Shown: positions 1 through 6,709, counted from the stretch's first letter. The stretch is DNA of 22,998 nt from CAYJDR01 sp964368965 (GCA_964368965.1 CAYJDR010000034.1:1-22998), one strand, 5' to 3'. A program made the numbers and translations. The notes: generated by a model from the sequence alone, not told the origin.

Positions 1-2
1 TA

Positions 3-89
3 CGGAGAAAGAGGGATTCGAACCCTCGGTGGTGTTACCCACACACGCGTTCCAGGCGTGCTCCTTAAGCCGGACTCGGACATCTCTCC
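3..89 (-). tRNA. tRNA-Ser (anticodon GGA)
   Basis: Read on the minus strand, this 87-nt segment folds as a class II tRNA. The 7-bp acceptor stem (GGAGAGA with TTTCTCC) has one G-U pair. The anticodon stem CACGC/GCGTG encloses the loop CTGGAAC, giving anticodon GGA, which reads serine codons UCC and UCU. A long variable arm and a T arm with the TTCGAAT loop follow. The discriminator base is G, as expected for tRNA-Ser. The next genomic bases are TA, so the CCA tail is not encoded and must be added by a nucleotidyltransferase. Confidence 0.95.
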
Positions 90-113
90 ATTAAAAAAAC
101 ATATTCAAAAAAA

Positions 114-416
114 CTAACTATAACTTGAGTAATAAACCTTTGATGATATTTGCTCTAGCCTGTCAAGCGCGCCTTGTAGTTGCTCATATAAGCCTTGGAA
201 GTCGCAATCCTCAGCCAATATGCCGACTGATACAAACGCATCGCCCAGTGACTCAAGCTCCTTTATCTCGCTTTGTGGCAACATGACGAAACTGTCGTTG
301 ATTATTTTATACATCATCTTCGCATCTCGTAAGCGATGTAATACATAACCCATTTTTTCAGAATCGTCAAGTAGATAGAATGTATTTGCGTCAACTTTTG
401 AAAAATCTATTGACAT
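114..416 (-). CDS. hypothetical protein, 100 aa, downstream partner of a coupled pair
   Basis: I do not recognise this family. The protein is soluble and acidic, without a signal peptide or membrane segment, and looks largely alpha-helical, with a possible amphipathic helix near residues 72-92. Its ATG shares one base with the stop codon of the upstream minus-strand gene (TAATG junction), so the two are almost certainly translationally coupled. Its stop lies about 24 bp before the tRNA-Ser on the same strand. It may act together with its membrane-anchored partner, but nothing in the sequence fixes a role. Confidence 0.7.
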   Translation of the reverse strand: MSIDFSKVDANTFYLLDDSEKMGYVLHRLRDAKMMYKIINDSFVMLPQSEIKELESLGDAFVSVGILAEDCDFQGLYEQLQGALDRLEQISSKVYYSSYS

Positions 417-724
417 TATCTAGACTTACCTTGCCCTGAATTTTCAAGCTTTTGCAATGCGCCAACTTTCTCCATCATTGCTGATAAGTCGCCCTCGTCA
501 TCTTGCATGAGTGACGCTACCTTGTTTTGTTTTTTCTTCGATTCAGCGTTAAGTTTAGCTAGCTCTGCCTTGTGGCGATCAGCCATGATTTGTGCGTATA
601 GGCGGCGTTTTTCTTGGATTGCTTCAAATTGTGCAATCTTGTTTTCATAACGATATAAGTCAAACATAATTGCTAAATATGACGCAATACCTAGCATAGT
701 GATCAAAATGTCAATTTTTTGCAT
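416..724 (-). CDS. small membrane-anchored coiled-coil protein, 102 aa, unknown function
   Basis: A hydrophobic helix at about residues 5-22 is followed by a Lys/Glu/Ala-rich heptad-like stretch (about 25-68) and a polar tail. It therefore looks like a single-pass inner-membrane protein with a cytoplasmic coiled coil. A Shine-Dalgarno GAGGTG stands just upstream of the ATG on the minus strand. It is first in a two-gene unit with the 100-aa gene, joined by a one-base stop/start overlap. The layout is loosely like small division or envelope coiled-coil proteins such as FtsL/FtsB, but no diagnostic motif supports that and I do not assign it. Confidence 0.7.
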   Translation of the reverse strand: MQKIDILITMLGIASYLAIMFDLYRYENKIAQFEAIQEKRRLYAQIMADRHKAELAKLNAESKKKQNKVASLMQDDEGDLSAMMEKVGALQKLENSGQGKSR

Positions 725-890
725 AACGCACCTCGAGATAGCTTAAAATACACTTGTACTCATCGTCTACTATTAAAATAACTTTAATACTTTATTATTC
801 AATATAAAAATTCTTGCTTATTTTGTATTTATTGTAATATAATGTATCTAAGTTATTAAATACACAAATACTATTATACGGAGGGTGATT
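725..890. other. divergent intergenic region
   Basis: AT-rich stretch between the minus-strand coupled pair and the plus-strand lipoprotein. A plausible plus-strand promoter lies at 814-843. A minus-strand promoter must be here too, but only weak TTGAAT/TATTTT-like candidates are visible. Confidence 0.6.
814..843 (+). promoter_or_regulatory. predicted sigma70-type promoter for the lipoprotein gene at 891
   Basis: TTGCTT (814-819), an 18-nt spacer, then a perfect TATAAT (838-843), about 48 nt before the start codon. The -35 box matches only at TTG. Confidence 0.45.
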
Positions 891-1592
891 ATGACAAAGA
901 AGACGTTAATCGTTATCGCAGTTATGATGTTTGCACTTAGTGTGCTTACTGCGTGTGACAGCCTTGGTATCTCATATTCAGACGAAGAAGCAACGAAAGA
1001 ACCAGTTAAAAAAGAAACATCTATCCTTCAATCTGAAAAAGAAGATAGACCAACTAAGGAAGAACTAAACTCGCTAAACGAGGAAGTAGGGCACCTGAAA
1101 TCAACTATCCAAGCACACAGTGACACTATCAACCAGCTTAACGACAACATAGCTAAACTTAATGTTGAGCTAACTAGCAAAGACGCTACTATCCAAAACC
1201 TAACGGTTGAGAAAACAAAGGATATGAACGTCACTAAAGCAATCATTGCGCTACTTATCATCTCGCTTGTGCTGAACGCTATTTTTATTAAAATCAAATT
1301 CTTCAACAAACCAAAAAAAGAAGTGCTAGCACTACCAGAAGCAAAACTAGGCGAAGAAGCTGATGAACCTACACCAACAGCAACTATCGAAAAGCTAGAT
1401 GATGCACCAACACCTAAAAAAGCTAGCAAACCAAAAAAACCAGCAGTGAAGAAAGTTGTTAAACCTAAGGTGGAAAAAGTCGATAGCCTAGAACCTAGAA
1501 GACGTGGCAGACCTAAAAAAGTAGCCGAAACGCCAGCCACAGAGCAAGCAAGTGAAGGCGTAGAAGCACCAGAAAATAAAGAAAATCAGTAA
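891..1592 (+). CDS. lipoprotein/membrane protein with coiled coil and basic AT-hook-like C-terminal tail, 233 aa
   Basis: The start is ATG at 891, because GGAGGG (880-885) lies five bases upstream; an in-frame GTG at 885 overlaps that ribosome site. Residues 1-21 form a lipoprotein signal with lipobox LTAC (Cys22). A charged linker and predicted coiled coil span about 55-110. A second hydrophobic helix at about 117-135 is followed by the basic run KIKFFNKPKK. The C-terminal 100 residues are rich in Lys, Pro, Ala and Glu and include RRRGRPKK (203-210), which matches the AT-hook core GRP flanked by basic residues. By the positive-inside rule the coiled coil would be periplasmic and the tail cytoplasmic. 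I know no named family with this layout. Function is unknown; a membrane-tethered nucleic-acid-binding role is inference. A hairpin terminator follows, so it is probably monocistronic. Confidence 0.85.
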   Translation: MTKKTLIVIAVMMFALSVLTACDSLGISYSDEEATKEPVKKETSILQSEKEDRPTKEELNSLNEEVGHLKSTIQAHSDTINQLNDNIAKLNVELTSKDATIQNLTVEKTKDMNVTKAIIALLIISLVLNAIFIKIKFFNKPKKEVLALPEAKLGEEADEPTPTATIEKLDDAPTPKKASKPKKPAVKKVVKPKVEKVDSLEPRRRGRPKKVAETPATEQASEGVEAPENKENQ

Positions 1593-1602
1593 AAGTTTTT
1601 AA

Positions 1603-1638
1603 AAAGGATAATTTTTGTATAAATTATCCTTTCTTTTT
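1603..1638 (+). terminator. intrinsic terminator after the AT-hook-like lipoprotein gene
   Basis: A 12-bp perfect inverted repeat (1603-1614 with 1621-1632, arms AAAGGATAATTT/AAATTATCCTTT) with a 6-nt loop runs into a T-rich tract. The stem is AT-rich but long. Confidence 0.75.
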
Positions 1639-1718
1639 ATCCATAAATGTTGTAGCATGTAAATATACAGTAATACGCGTATGCAAATCTCATAATGTTA
1701 TAATTAAGGAGGAGCTTT

Positions 1719-2300
1719 ATGAAGGTATTAATTTGTGCTATATTTTTACTGGCGTCGGTGCCTGCGTTTGCGCAAGAGGGTGCTATGGACGCGAGTGAGA
1801 AGGCAACAGCAATGCAGTTAGCAACATTTTGTTCGGCATGTCATGGCCAAGGTGGCTTCAGTGATGCAAGCCATATGGCAACAATCAAAGGGCAAAATAT
1901 GGAATACTTAGCGAACACGTTAAACGAGTTTGCTAGTGGTGAGCGTTATTCTACGCTTATGGGGATAGTATCTAAGGGTTATGACCCAGAAGAGCGCATG
2001 TTGATTGCGAAGCATTATGCAAGCACGGCGTGGAAAGCTAGCGCAGTTGAGGTTGATGCAAAACTTGCGATGAGTGCTGAAGCTTTAGCTGAGGAGAACT
2101 GCTCATCTTGCCATAATGCCGACCAATCTGACTATGTCCCAAGGATTGAAGGCCAACAAGCAGCCGTATTATACAGAGCGTTATTGCAGTATAAAGGCGA
2201 GCAACGCAACGGTGAGAACTCTGGCGAGATGTCACTCGTGATGGACTTTACAGATGCACAACTTAAAGCTCTTGCAGAGTTTTATGCTGGCATGGAATAG
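1719..2300 (+). CDS. fccA: diheme cytochrome c subunit of flavocytochrome c sulfide dehydrogenase
   Basis: A Sec signal peptide (residues 1-18, cleavage after AFA) precedes a mature protein of about 175 residues with two haem c sites: CSACH (38-42) and CSSCH (128-132). The two halves resemble each other, as in cytochrome c4 and FccA. Methionines in TLMG (about 81) and in EMSLVM (171 or 176) are candidate sixth ligands. The size fits the roughly 20 kDa diheme FccA. It would accept electrons from the flavoprotein in the periplasm and pass them to the respiratory chain. The ATG follows a strong AAGGAGGAG site. The flavoprotein gene starts 11 bp downstream, so the two form an operon. A standalone c4-type cytochrome is the alternative, but the neighbour argues for FccA. 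Confidence 0.85.
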   Translation: MKVLICAIFLLASVPAFAQEGAMDASEKATAMQLATFCSACHGQGGFSDASHMATIKGQNMEYLANTLNEFASGERYSTLMGIVSKGYDPEERMLIAKHYASTAWKASAVEVDAKLAMSAEALAEENCSSCHNADQSDYVPRIEGQQAAVLYRALLQYKGEQRNGENSGEMSLVMDFTDAQLKALAEFYAGME

Positions 2301-2311
2301 GGGGCGATGTT

Positions 2312-3601
2312 ATGGTTAAGTTAAATAGACGTAATTTTTTAAAATCGCTTGCAGTTACAGGTTTATCGGCATCTACACTAGGTGTTGCGGCGAGTGCTGA
2401 GGCGATGAGCGGTGGCGCTAGTGCGAAGCGTACAAAGATAGTTGTGCTAGGTGGCGGCTATGGTGGCTCTACATTTGCGAAGTATGTTAAATTAAACGAC
2501 CCGAACTTAGATGTCACATTGGTTGATAGAAAAGATGCACATGTTTCTTGTGCAGTTAGTAACGAAGTCGTTTTCGGGTTTTCTCCGATTTCAAAAATCA
2601 CATTCCCACACAGTATGTTAGTTGATCGCTACGATATCAACTTTGTTAAGGCTGAAGTTCAAGGGCTAGATGCTGAAAATAAAACTGTGAAAACATCAGC
2701 AGGCGATATCAAGTATGATAAGCTTGTTGTTGCACCAGGTATCGGCTATCAATATGATGAAAAGATAAACTACACACCAGAAACGCAAAAAGTTATCCCA
2801 GCGGCGTGGATAGGTGGCGATGAAACTGTCATATTGCGTGATAAAATAGCACAAATCAAGAAAGGCGACACTGTGATAATCAGAACACCTAAGGCAATTT
2901 ATCGTTGCCCTCCAGGACCTTATGAAAGGTGTTGCCTATTTGCAGACAAGGCGAAAAAAGTTGGCGCAAAAGTTATAGTGCTTGACCCTAACCCAAAAGT
3001 TGTGTCGAAAGCGCCACTGTTTACGGCAGCGTTTAACGACCTATATAAAGATGTGCTTACGTATGTCCCAAATACAGATGTTCAATATATTGACCCTAAA
3101 AACATGACTATCAAAACAAATAATGGCACGTTTAAAGGCGACTTGATAAACTATATCCCTAACCAGCAAGCAGCGCCTATGGCGTTTGATTTAGGGCTTG
3201 TGCCAGAGGGGTTGCAATGGGCGCCTATCGAAGCTAGGACGTTTGAAAGCACGGTTATAAAAGATGTGCATGTTATTGGTGATGCTATCTATACTCAGCC
3301 TGTTACGGTGCACCCAAAGTCTGGGCTTATGGCAAACGCTATGGGGCAAACATTGGCATTAAACATGGTGCGTATGTTGAGGGGCGAAGAGCCTGTTGAC
3401 CCAATCATGGGTAATGCGTGCTATTCGCTAGTGTCTGATAGCGAGGCTATCTGGATAGCTACTGTTTATAAATATAACCCTGAAACGAAGCGTATCGAGG
3501 TTAAGAACGGAGCGAATGGGATACCGAAAGCAGCATCAGTTGAGAACTTTAACAACCTACATAGTTGGGTTAAAAACTTTTTCCAAGATTCGTTTATGTA
3601 A
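2312..3601 (+). CDS. fccB: flavocytochrome c sulfide dehydrogenase, FAD-binding subunit (FccB/SoxF family)
   Basis: The 429-residue protein begins with a twin-arginine signal (RRNFLK, residues 6-11) followed by a hydrophobic stretch to about residue 31, so it is exported folded with FAD by Tat. The dinucleotide-binding motif GGGYGG is at 47-52 and a second FAD contact, VIGDA, at 321-325. Cysteines in RCPPGPYERCC (199, 207, 208) and NACYS (370) correspond to the family's redox-active disulfide near the flavin. It oxidises sulfide to sulfur or polysulfide and hands electrons to the cytochrome encoded just upstream. Sulfide:quinone reductases are related, but the Tat signal and partner cytochrome favour FCSD. 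A terminator follows directly. Confidence 0.9.
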   Translation: MVKLNRRNFLKSLAVTGLSASTLGVAASAEAMSGGASAKRTKIVVLGGGYGGSTFAKYVKLNDPNLDVTLVDRKDAHVSCAVSNEVVFGFSPISKITFPHSMLVDRYDINFVKAEVQGLDAENKTVKTSAGDIKYDKLVVAPGIGYQYDEKINYTPETQKVIPAAWIGGDETVILRDKIAQIKKGDTVIIRTPKAIYRCPPGPYERCCLFADKAKKVGAKVIVLDPNPKVVSKAPLFTAAFNDLYKDVLTYVPNTDVQYIDPKNMTIKTNNGTFKGDLINYIPNQQAAPMAFDLGLVPEGLQWAPIEARTFESTVIKDVHVIGDAIYTQPVTVHPKSGLMANAMGQTLALNMVRMLRGEEPVDPIMGNACYSLVSDSEAIWIATVYKYNPETKRIEVKNGANGIPKAASVENFNNLHSWVKNFFQDSFM

Positions 3602-3608
3602 TTGTATG

Positions 3609-3638
3609 GCCCTTCTTCCGAGAGGGGCTTTAATATTT
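3609..3638 (+). terminator. intrinsic terminator of the fccAB operon
   Basis: An 8-bp stem (3609-3616 with 3621-3628, one G-U pair) is closed by a TCCG loop and followed by TTTAATATTTT. Confidence 0.85.
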
Positions 3639-3652
3639 TGAACTAAAATGTA

Positions 3653-3680
3653 TTGTTTTAATCTTTAATCTATGTATAAT
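3653..3680 (+). promoter_or_regulatory. predicted promoter for the small Cys-rich gene
   Basis: TTGTTT (3653-3658), 16-nt spacer, perfect TATAAT (3675-3680). The expected transcription start is near 3687, which coincides with an in-frame ATG. Confidence 0.45.
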
Positions 3681-3686
3681 GGGTGC

Positions 3687-3884
3687 ATGTCTAGCAAAGG
3701 GTGCAACCAAGGTTGTATACACAGAAAAGAAATCAAGGTAGAGCAGATGAAAAGCGTATACGTTTTTCGTTGTGGAGCTCATAAGAAATATTTCACAAAA
3801 GAGGATATCAAGTCTAGGTGTAGCCAGTATGAAGGCGTCATCAAGATCAAGGAACACACTCTCGACGAATTTCTAAAAGGATAA
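3687..3884 (+). CDS. small cysteine-rich protein, about 65 aa, unknown function; possibly leaderless
   Basis: From the ATG at 3687 the product starts MSSKGCNQGCIH and contains four cysteines, CxxxC near the N-terminus and two more around RCGAH and SRCSQ, with nearby histidines. This suggests a small metal-binding fold, but I do not recognise the family. The start is uncertain. ATG 3672 overlaps the predicted -10 box and has no ribosome site. ATG 3687 sits at the predicted transcription start, which would make the mRNA leaderless. ATG 3747 has only a weak AAGG upstream and would drop the first two cysteines. The stop lies 6 bp before the hemolysin III-like gene, so the two are probably cotranscribed. 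Confidence 0.55.
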   Translation: MSSKGCNQGCIHRKEIKVEQMKSVYVFRCGAHKKYFTKEDIKSRCSQYEGVIKIKEHTLDEFLKG

Positions 3885-3890
3885 TTATAT

Positions 3891-4535
3891 ATGTCACGTC
3901 CATTTACTTATGTAAAAAAGCATGAGGTTTTTAGCGCCATCACTCACGGTGTTGGTATCGGTTTCGGTATAGTAGGTTTAGCGATATTGGTTGCGTTTTC
4001 AGCAGTCACTGGCGACGTATGGAAGATTGTTGCATCAAGCATATTTGGTGTGTCGATGATCGTTCTATACTCAGCATCAACACTATATCACGCACTTTCA
4101 CACACATATTTACGCAAAGCGATGAATATGTTTGACCATATCTCAATTTACTACCTAATTGCAGGCTCATACACTCCGTTTGTGCTTGTTAGTTTGCGTG
4201 GTGTTTGGGGTTGGACAATCTTTGGCATTGTTTGGGGCTGTGCGATTGTTGGTACAGTTTTAAAAGCTATCTACGGCGATAAGTTTCGCAAGATTTCAAC
4301 AACATTATATTTAGTGATGGGTTGGGTGATCGTTATCGCTGCTGGCGAACTAGCTGATAAGATTGATACTGGCGGTATCATACTTTTAGTTGCTGGTGGG
4401 CTATCTTATACGTTTGGCGTAATATTTTATAAGTGGAGGTCGTTGCCGTTTAACCATGGTATCTGGCATTTGTTTGTGCTAGCTGGTACGGTTTGCCACT
4501 TTTTCGCGATATTACTCTACGTGATTATCCCTTAG
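3891..4535 (+). CDS. hemolysin III/PAQR-family integral membrane protein
   Basis: The 214-residue protein has about seven hydrophobic helices. It carries the family's metal-site motifs: SxxxH in SASTLYH (Ser61/His67), the FDHISIYYLIAGSYTP segment (Asp82, His83) and HxxxH in NHGIWH (His189, His193) with His203 in the last helix. These match the bacterial hemolysin III/YqfA (TrhA) branch of the PAQR/CREST superfamily, proposed zinc-dependent membrane hydrolases or regulators of membrane fluidity. The name hemolysin is historical and does not imply toxicity. An AAGGA ribosome site lies at the end of the preceding gene. A strong terminator is 55 bp downstream. Confidence 0.9.
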   Translation: MSRPFTYVKKHEVFSAITHGVGIGFGIVGLAILVAFSAVTGDVWKIVASSIFGVSMIVLYSASTLYHALSHTYLRKAMNMFDHISIYYLIAGSYTPFVLVSLRGVWGWTIFGIVWGCAIVGTVLKAIYGDKFRKISTTLYLVMGWVIVIAAGELADKIDTGGIILLVAGGLSYTFGVIFYKWRSLPFNHGIWHLFVLAGTVCHFFAILLYVIIP

Positions 4536-4590
4536 CCGTGTCGCATTTTAATTGAACAAAATTGATAAGTAACTATCTATAATATATATG

Positions 4591-4624
4591 TAGCAAGCTG
4601 TAAAAATAGCTTGCTATTTTATTA
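4591..4624 (+). terminator. strong hairpin terminator between the hemolysin III-like gene and rpmE
   Basis: Perfect 9-bp stem TAGCAAGCT/AGCTTGCTA (4591-4599 with 4608-4616), 8-nt loop, then TTTTATTA. A TATAAT lies just upstream (4578-4583), so a transcript starting there would read the hairpin as part of an rpmE leader. Confidence 0.85.
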
Positions 4625-4629
4625 TGCGT

Positions 4630-4695
4630 GTGGTAGTTTAGCTATCCTTATGTCCATAGAGGCAGACGGTCGGAACCGTCATTAATAATTACGAG
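4630..4695 (+). promoter_or_regulatory. possible structured leader of rpmE
   Basis: The space between the terminator and the rpmE ribosome site holds a perfect 6-bp hairpin GACGGT-CGGA-ACCGTC (4665-4680) and a weaker upstream pairing (GGTAG with CTATCC, one bulge). No good promoter lies between the terminator and rpmE. Leader RNAs bound by L31 are known in several bacterial groups, so autoregulation is plausible but unproven here. Confidence 0.35.
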
Positions 4696-4702
4696 GTTTA
4701 TA

Positions 4703-4918
4703 ATGAGAGAAGGAATTCACCCAAAGTACGAAGAAGTAGTTTTTAAATGTGCATGTGGCGCTGAGCACAAAACTCGCTCAACTACTACAAAAAACGCAAT
4801 TGCTATTTGTTCGAACTGTCACCCGTTTTACACTGGTAAACAAAAGTTTATTGATACTGCTGGCCGCGTTGAGAAATTCATGAAGAAATACGCTACGCTT
4901 GACAAAAACAAAAAGTAA
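4703..4918 (+). CDS. rpmE: 50S ribosomal protein L31, zinc-binding (C+) type
   Basis: The 71-residue protein begins MREGIHPKYEEV, typical of L31, and keeps all four zinc cysteines: CAC (Cys16, Cys18) and CSNC (Cys36, Cys39), followed by HPFYTGKQK. It is therefore the zinc-binding form rather than the cysteine-free paralogue made under zinc limitation. L31 bridges the large and small ribosomal subunits. GAGG lies just before the ATG. thyX follows after 23 bp in the same direction. The upstream region may fold as a regulatory leader. Confidence 0.97.
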   Translation: MREGIHPKYEEVVFKCACGAEHKTRSTTTKNAIAICSNCHPFYTGKQKFIDTAGRVEKFMKKYATLDKNKK

Positions 4919-4941
4919 AGCAGTAATAGGTTACTCTACTA

Positions 4942-5664
4942 ATGCCTATTAATTCAAAAATACGAGTAGATGTATTGCAACATAGTGCTGAGCCTGAAAA
5001 GGTTGCGGCACTTGCTGCAAAGCTTTGTTACTCGTCAGCAGATTTATCTGGGTTACAAGAAAACGTTTCTAATAACGACCAAGCAGACTTCATCGACAAG
5101 ATAGCAAGCATGGGGCATTACTCTGTGTTTGAGCATGTCAGCTTTACTTTTGGCGTTGAAGGTGTGTCAAGAACGCTTACACACCAACTAGTTAGGCACA
5201 GGGTTGCTAGCTACTCGCAAAAGTCGCAAAGGTATGTTAAGGTCGGTGGCGAGCTTGAAGTCATCACGCCTGAAAGTGTGCGCGAAAACAGCGATGCACT
5301 CACCACATACAACGAAACACTTGAAACTATTGAAAAAGCTTATGCAAAACTTATCGACTTAGGTATAAAAGCCGAAGATGCTAGGTATTTGCTTCCTAAT
5401 GCTACTGAAACAAAAATCATAATCACTATGAATGCTAGAGAGCTGATCCACTTTTTCGCTATACGCTCGTGCAATAGGGCACAGTGGGAAATACGCGAAC
5501 TATCAGACCTAATGCTAAAAGAGTGCTACCGACTTGCACCCGCTATCTTTAAAAAAGCTGGCCCATCTTGCTGCTTTGGCAAGTGCGCTGAAGGTGTGTT
5601 CACTTGCGGACAAGCGAGCGAAGTTAAACAACGTATCCAATCATTAAAATCTGGCGAACAGTAG
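4942..5664 (+). CDS. thyX: flavin-dependent thymidylate synthase ThyX
   Basis: This enzyme makes dTMP from dUMP using methylene-tetrahydrofolate and NADPH-reduced FAD. The ThyX signature RHRxxS is RHRVAS at 85-90, followed by SQRY (95-98). Arg148 in DARYLLPNA belongs to the conserved dUMP/FAD-binding region. The length of 240 residues is within the family range. Four cysteines cluster near the C-terminus (210, 211, 215, 222) in a CCFGKC...C pattern that may bind metal. The ribosome site is weak (AGG 12 bases upstream), so translation may depend partly on rpmE readthrough. A ThyX organism often lacks ThyA, which cannot be checked here. Confidence 0.95.
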   Translation: MPINSKIRVDVLQHSAEPEKVAALAAKLCYSSADLSGLQENVSNNDQADFIDKIASMGHYSVFEHVSFTFGVEGVSRTLTHQLVRHRVASYSQKSQRYVKVGGELEVITPESVRENSDALTTYNETLETIEKAYAKLIDLGIKAEDARYLLPNATETKIIITMNARELIHFFAIRSCNRAQWEIRELSDLMLKECYRLAPAIFKKAGPSCCFGKCAEGVFTCGQASEVKQRIQSLKSGEQ

Positions 5665-5748
5665 CTAACCTTAAAATAATCTTAAACTTAAAACAATCAC
5701 ATTTGTCACATAAATAATATTCTATTTAATTTTAAGGAGGTTACGAAA

Positions 5749-6693
5749 ATGTCTGAAAAGAAATCAATCGGCGGGCAAGCAGTTATCGAAGGCGTTATGA
5801 TGCGCGCACCGAATAAGCTAGTTATCGCCGTACGTAAACCAGATGGAAACATCATCGTAAAAAAAGACGATATCAAAATAGACTCAAATAAATTCTTCAA
5901 AAAACCAATCATCAGGGGACTCATAGGGCTATATGATGCACTTGTGCTAGGCGTAAAAGCGTTAAACTTTTCTGCTGAACACGGCATGCCAGACGAGTTT
6001 GAAAAAGAACAAGAAGCAAACGATAAAAAAGGCAACTTTCGCAAAAAGGCGGAATCGTTCCTAAGCATAGCACTCGGGCTAGGGCTTGGGATATTGTTGT
6101 TTGTATACCTGCCACTTTTATTAACAGATTTACTCAAAGCTGTTGTGCCTGCTATCGAGCAGTCGTTTTTGCTATACAACCTTGTTGATGGCATAATTCG
6201 TGTTATTTTCTTTGTGCTTTATATTGTTGCGATATCGCAGTTTAAGGATATCCAGCGTGTGTTCTCATACCACGGTGCAGAGCATAAGGCGATATACACA
6301 TATGAGCAAGGGCTTGACCTAACTGTAGAGAACGCTAGAAACATGACACGCCTACACCCTAGGTGTGGTACTAGCTTTTTATTAATCGTTATGATTATTG
6401 CTACGTTCGTGTTTACGATGATTCCTGAGGATTCGCACTTCGTTATAAAGTTTGGCTCACGTATCGTGCTTATGCCGTTGATTGCTGGCATATCGTATGA
6501 GGTGCTGAAACTAAGTGGCAAATACCATGAAAATGCTATTGTGAAAACATTGATAGCACCAGGATTATGGCTACAAAGGCTCACAACTAGAGAGCCAGAC
6601 GATAAGATGATTGAAGTTGCATTAATATCAATCAAAGAGGCACTAAAGGCCGATGACGAGCCTAACGACCCAAATATAGAATACGCAAACTAA
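5749..6693 (+). CDS. DUF1385 family membrane protein (YqhQ-like)
   Basis: The N-terminal signature GGQAVIEGVMMR (8-19) is diagnostic for DUF1385. Further conserved blocks are YHGAEHKAIYTYE (174-186) and HPRCGTSF (203-210). Hydrophobic helices lie at about 104-130, 140-163, 210-225 and 238-252, so it is a multi-pass membrane protein with a cytoplasmic N-terminal domain. The biochemical function of the family is not established, but it is often found next to prfA and prmC, as here, which suggests a link to translation or envelope homeostasis. A strong AAGGAGGT precedes the ATG. prfA starts 16 bp downstream. Confidence 0.92.
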   Translation: MSEKKSIGGQAVIEGVMMRAPNKLVIAVRKPDGNIIVKKDDIKIDSNKFFKKPIIRGLIGLYDALVLGVKALNFSAEHGMPDEFEKEQEANDKKGNFRKKAESFLSIALGLGLGILLFVYLPLLLTDLLKAVVPAIEQSFLLYNLVDGIIRVIFFVLYIVAISQFKDIQRVFSYHGAEHKAIYTYEQGLDLTVENARNMTRLHPRCGTSFLLIVMIIATFVFTMIPEDSHFVIKFGSRIVLMPLIAGISYEVLKLSGKYHENAIVKTLIAPGLWLQRLTTREPDDKMIEVALISIKEALKADDEPNDPNIEYAN

Positions 6694-6709
6694 GATAAGG
6701 AACATAAAC

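Noticed and set aside
1028..1540. A 170-aa minus-strand open frame opposite the AT-hook-like protein.
   Set aside because: It is the antisense shadow of a Lys/Glu-rich gene (Ser/Phe-rich composition), without a ribosome site, and the plus-strand gene has a signal peptide, promoter and terminator.
1699..1704. TATAAT just before fccA as its -10 box.
   Set aside because: A transcription start from it would fall inside the ribosome binding site at 1706-1714, and no -35 box is in place; the fccA promoter remains undetermined.
3672..3686. ATG at 3672 as the start of the small Cys-rich gene.
   Set aside because: It overlaps the predicted TATAAT box and has no Shine-Dalgarno sequence.
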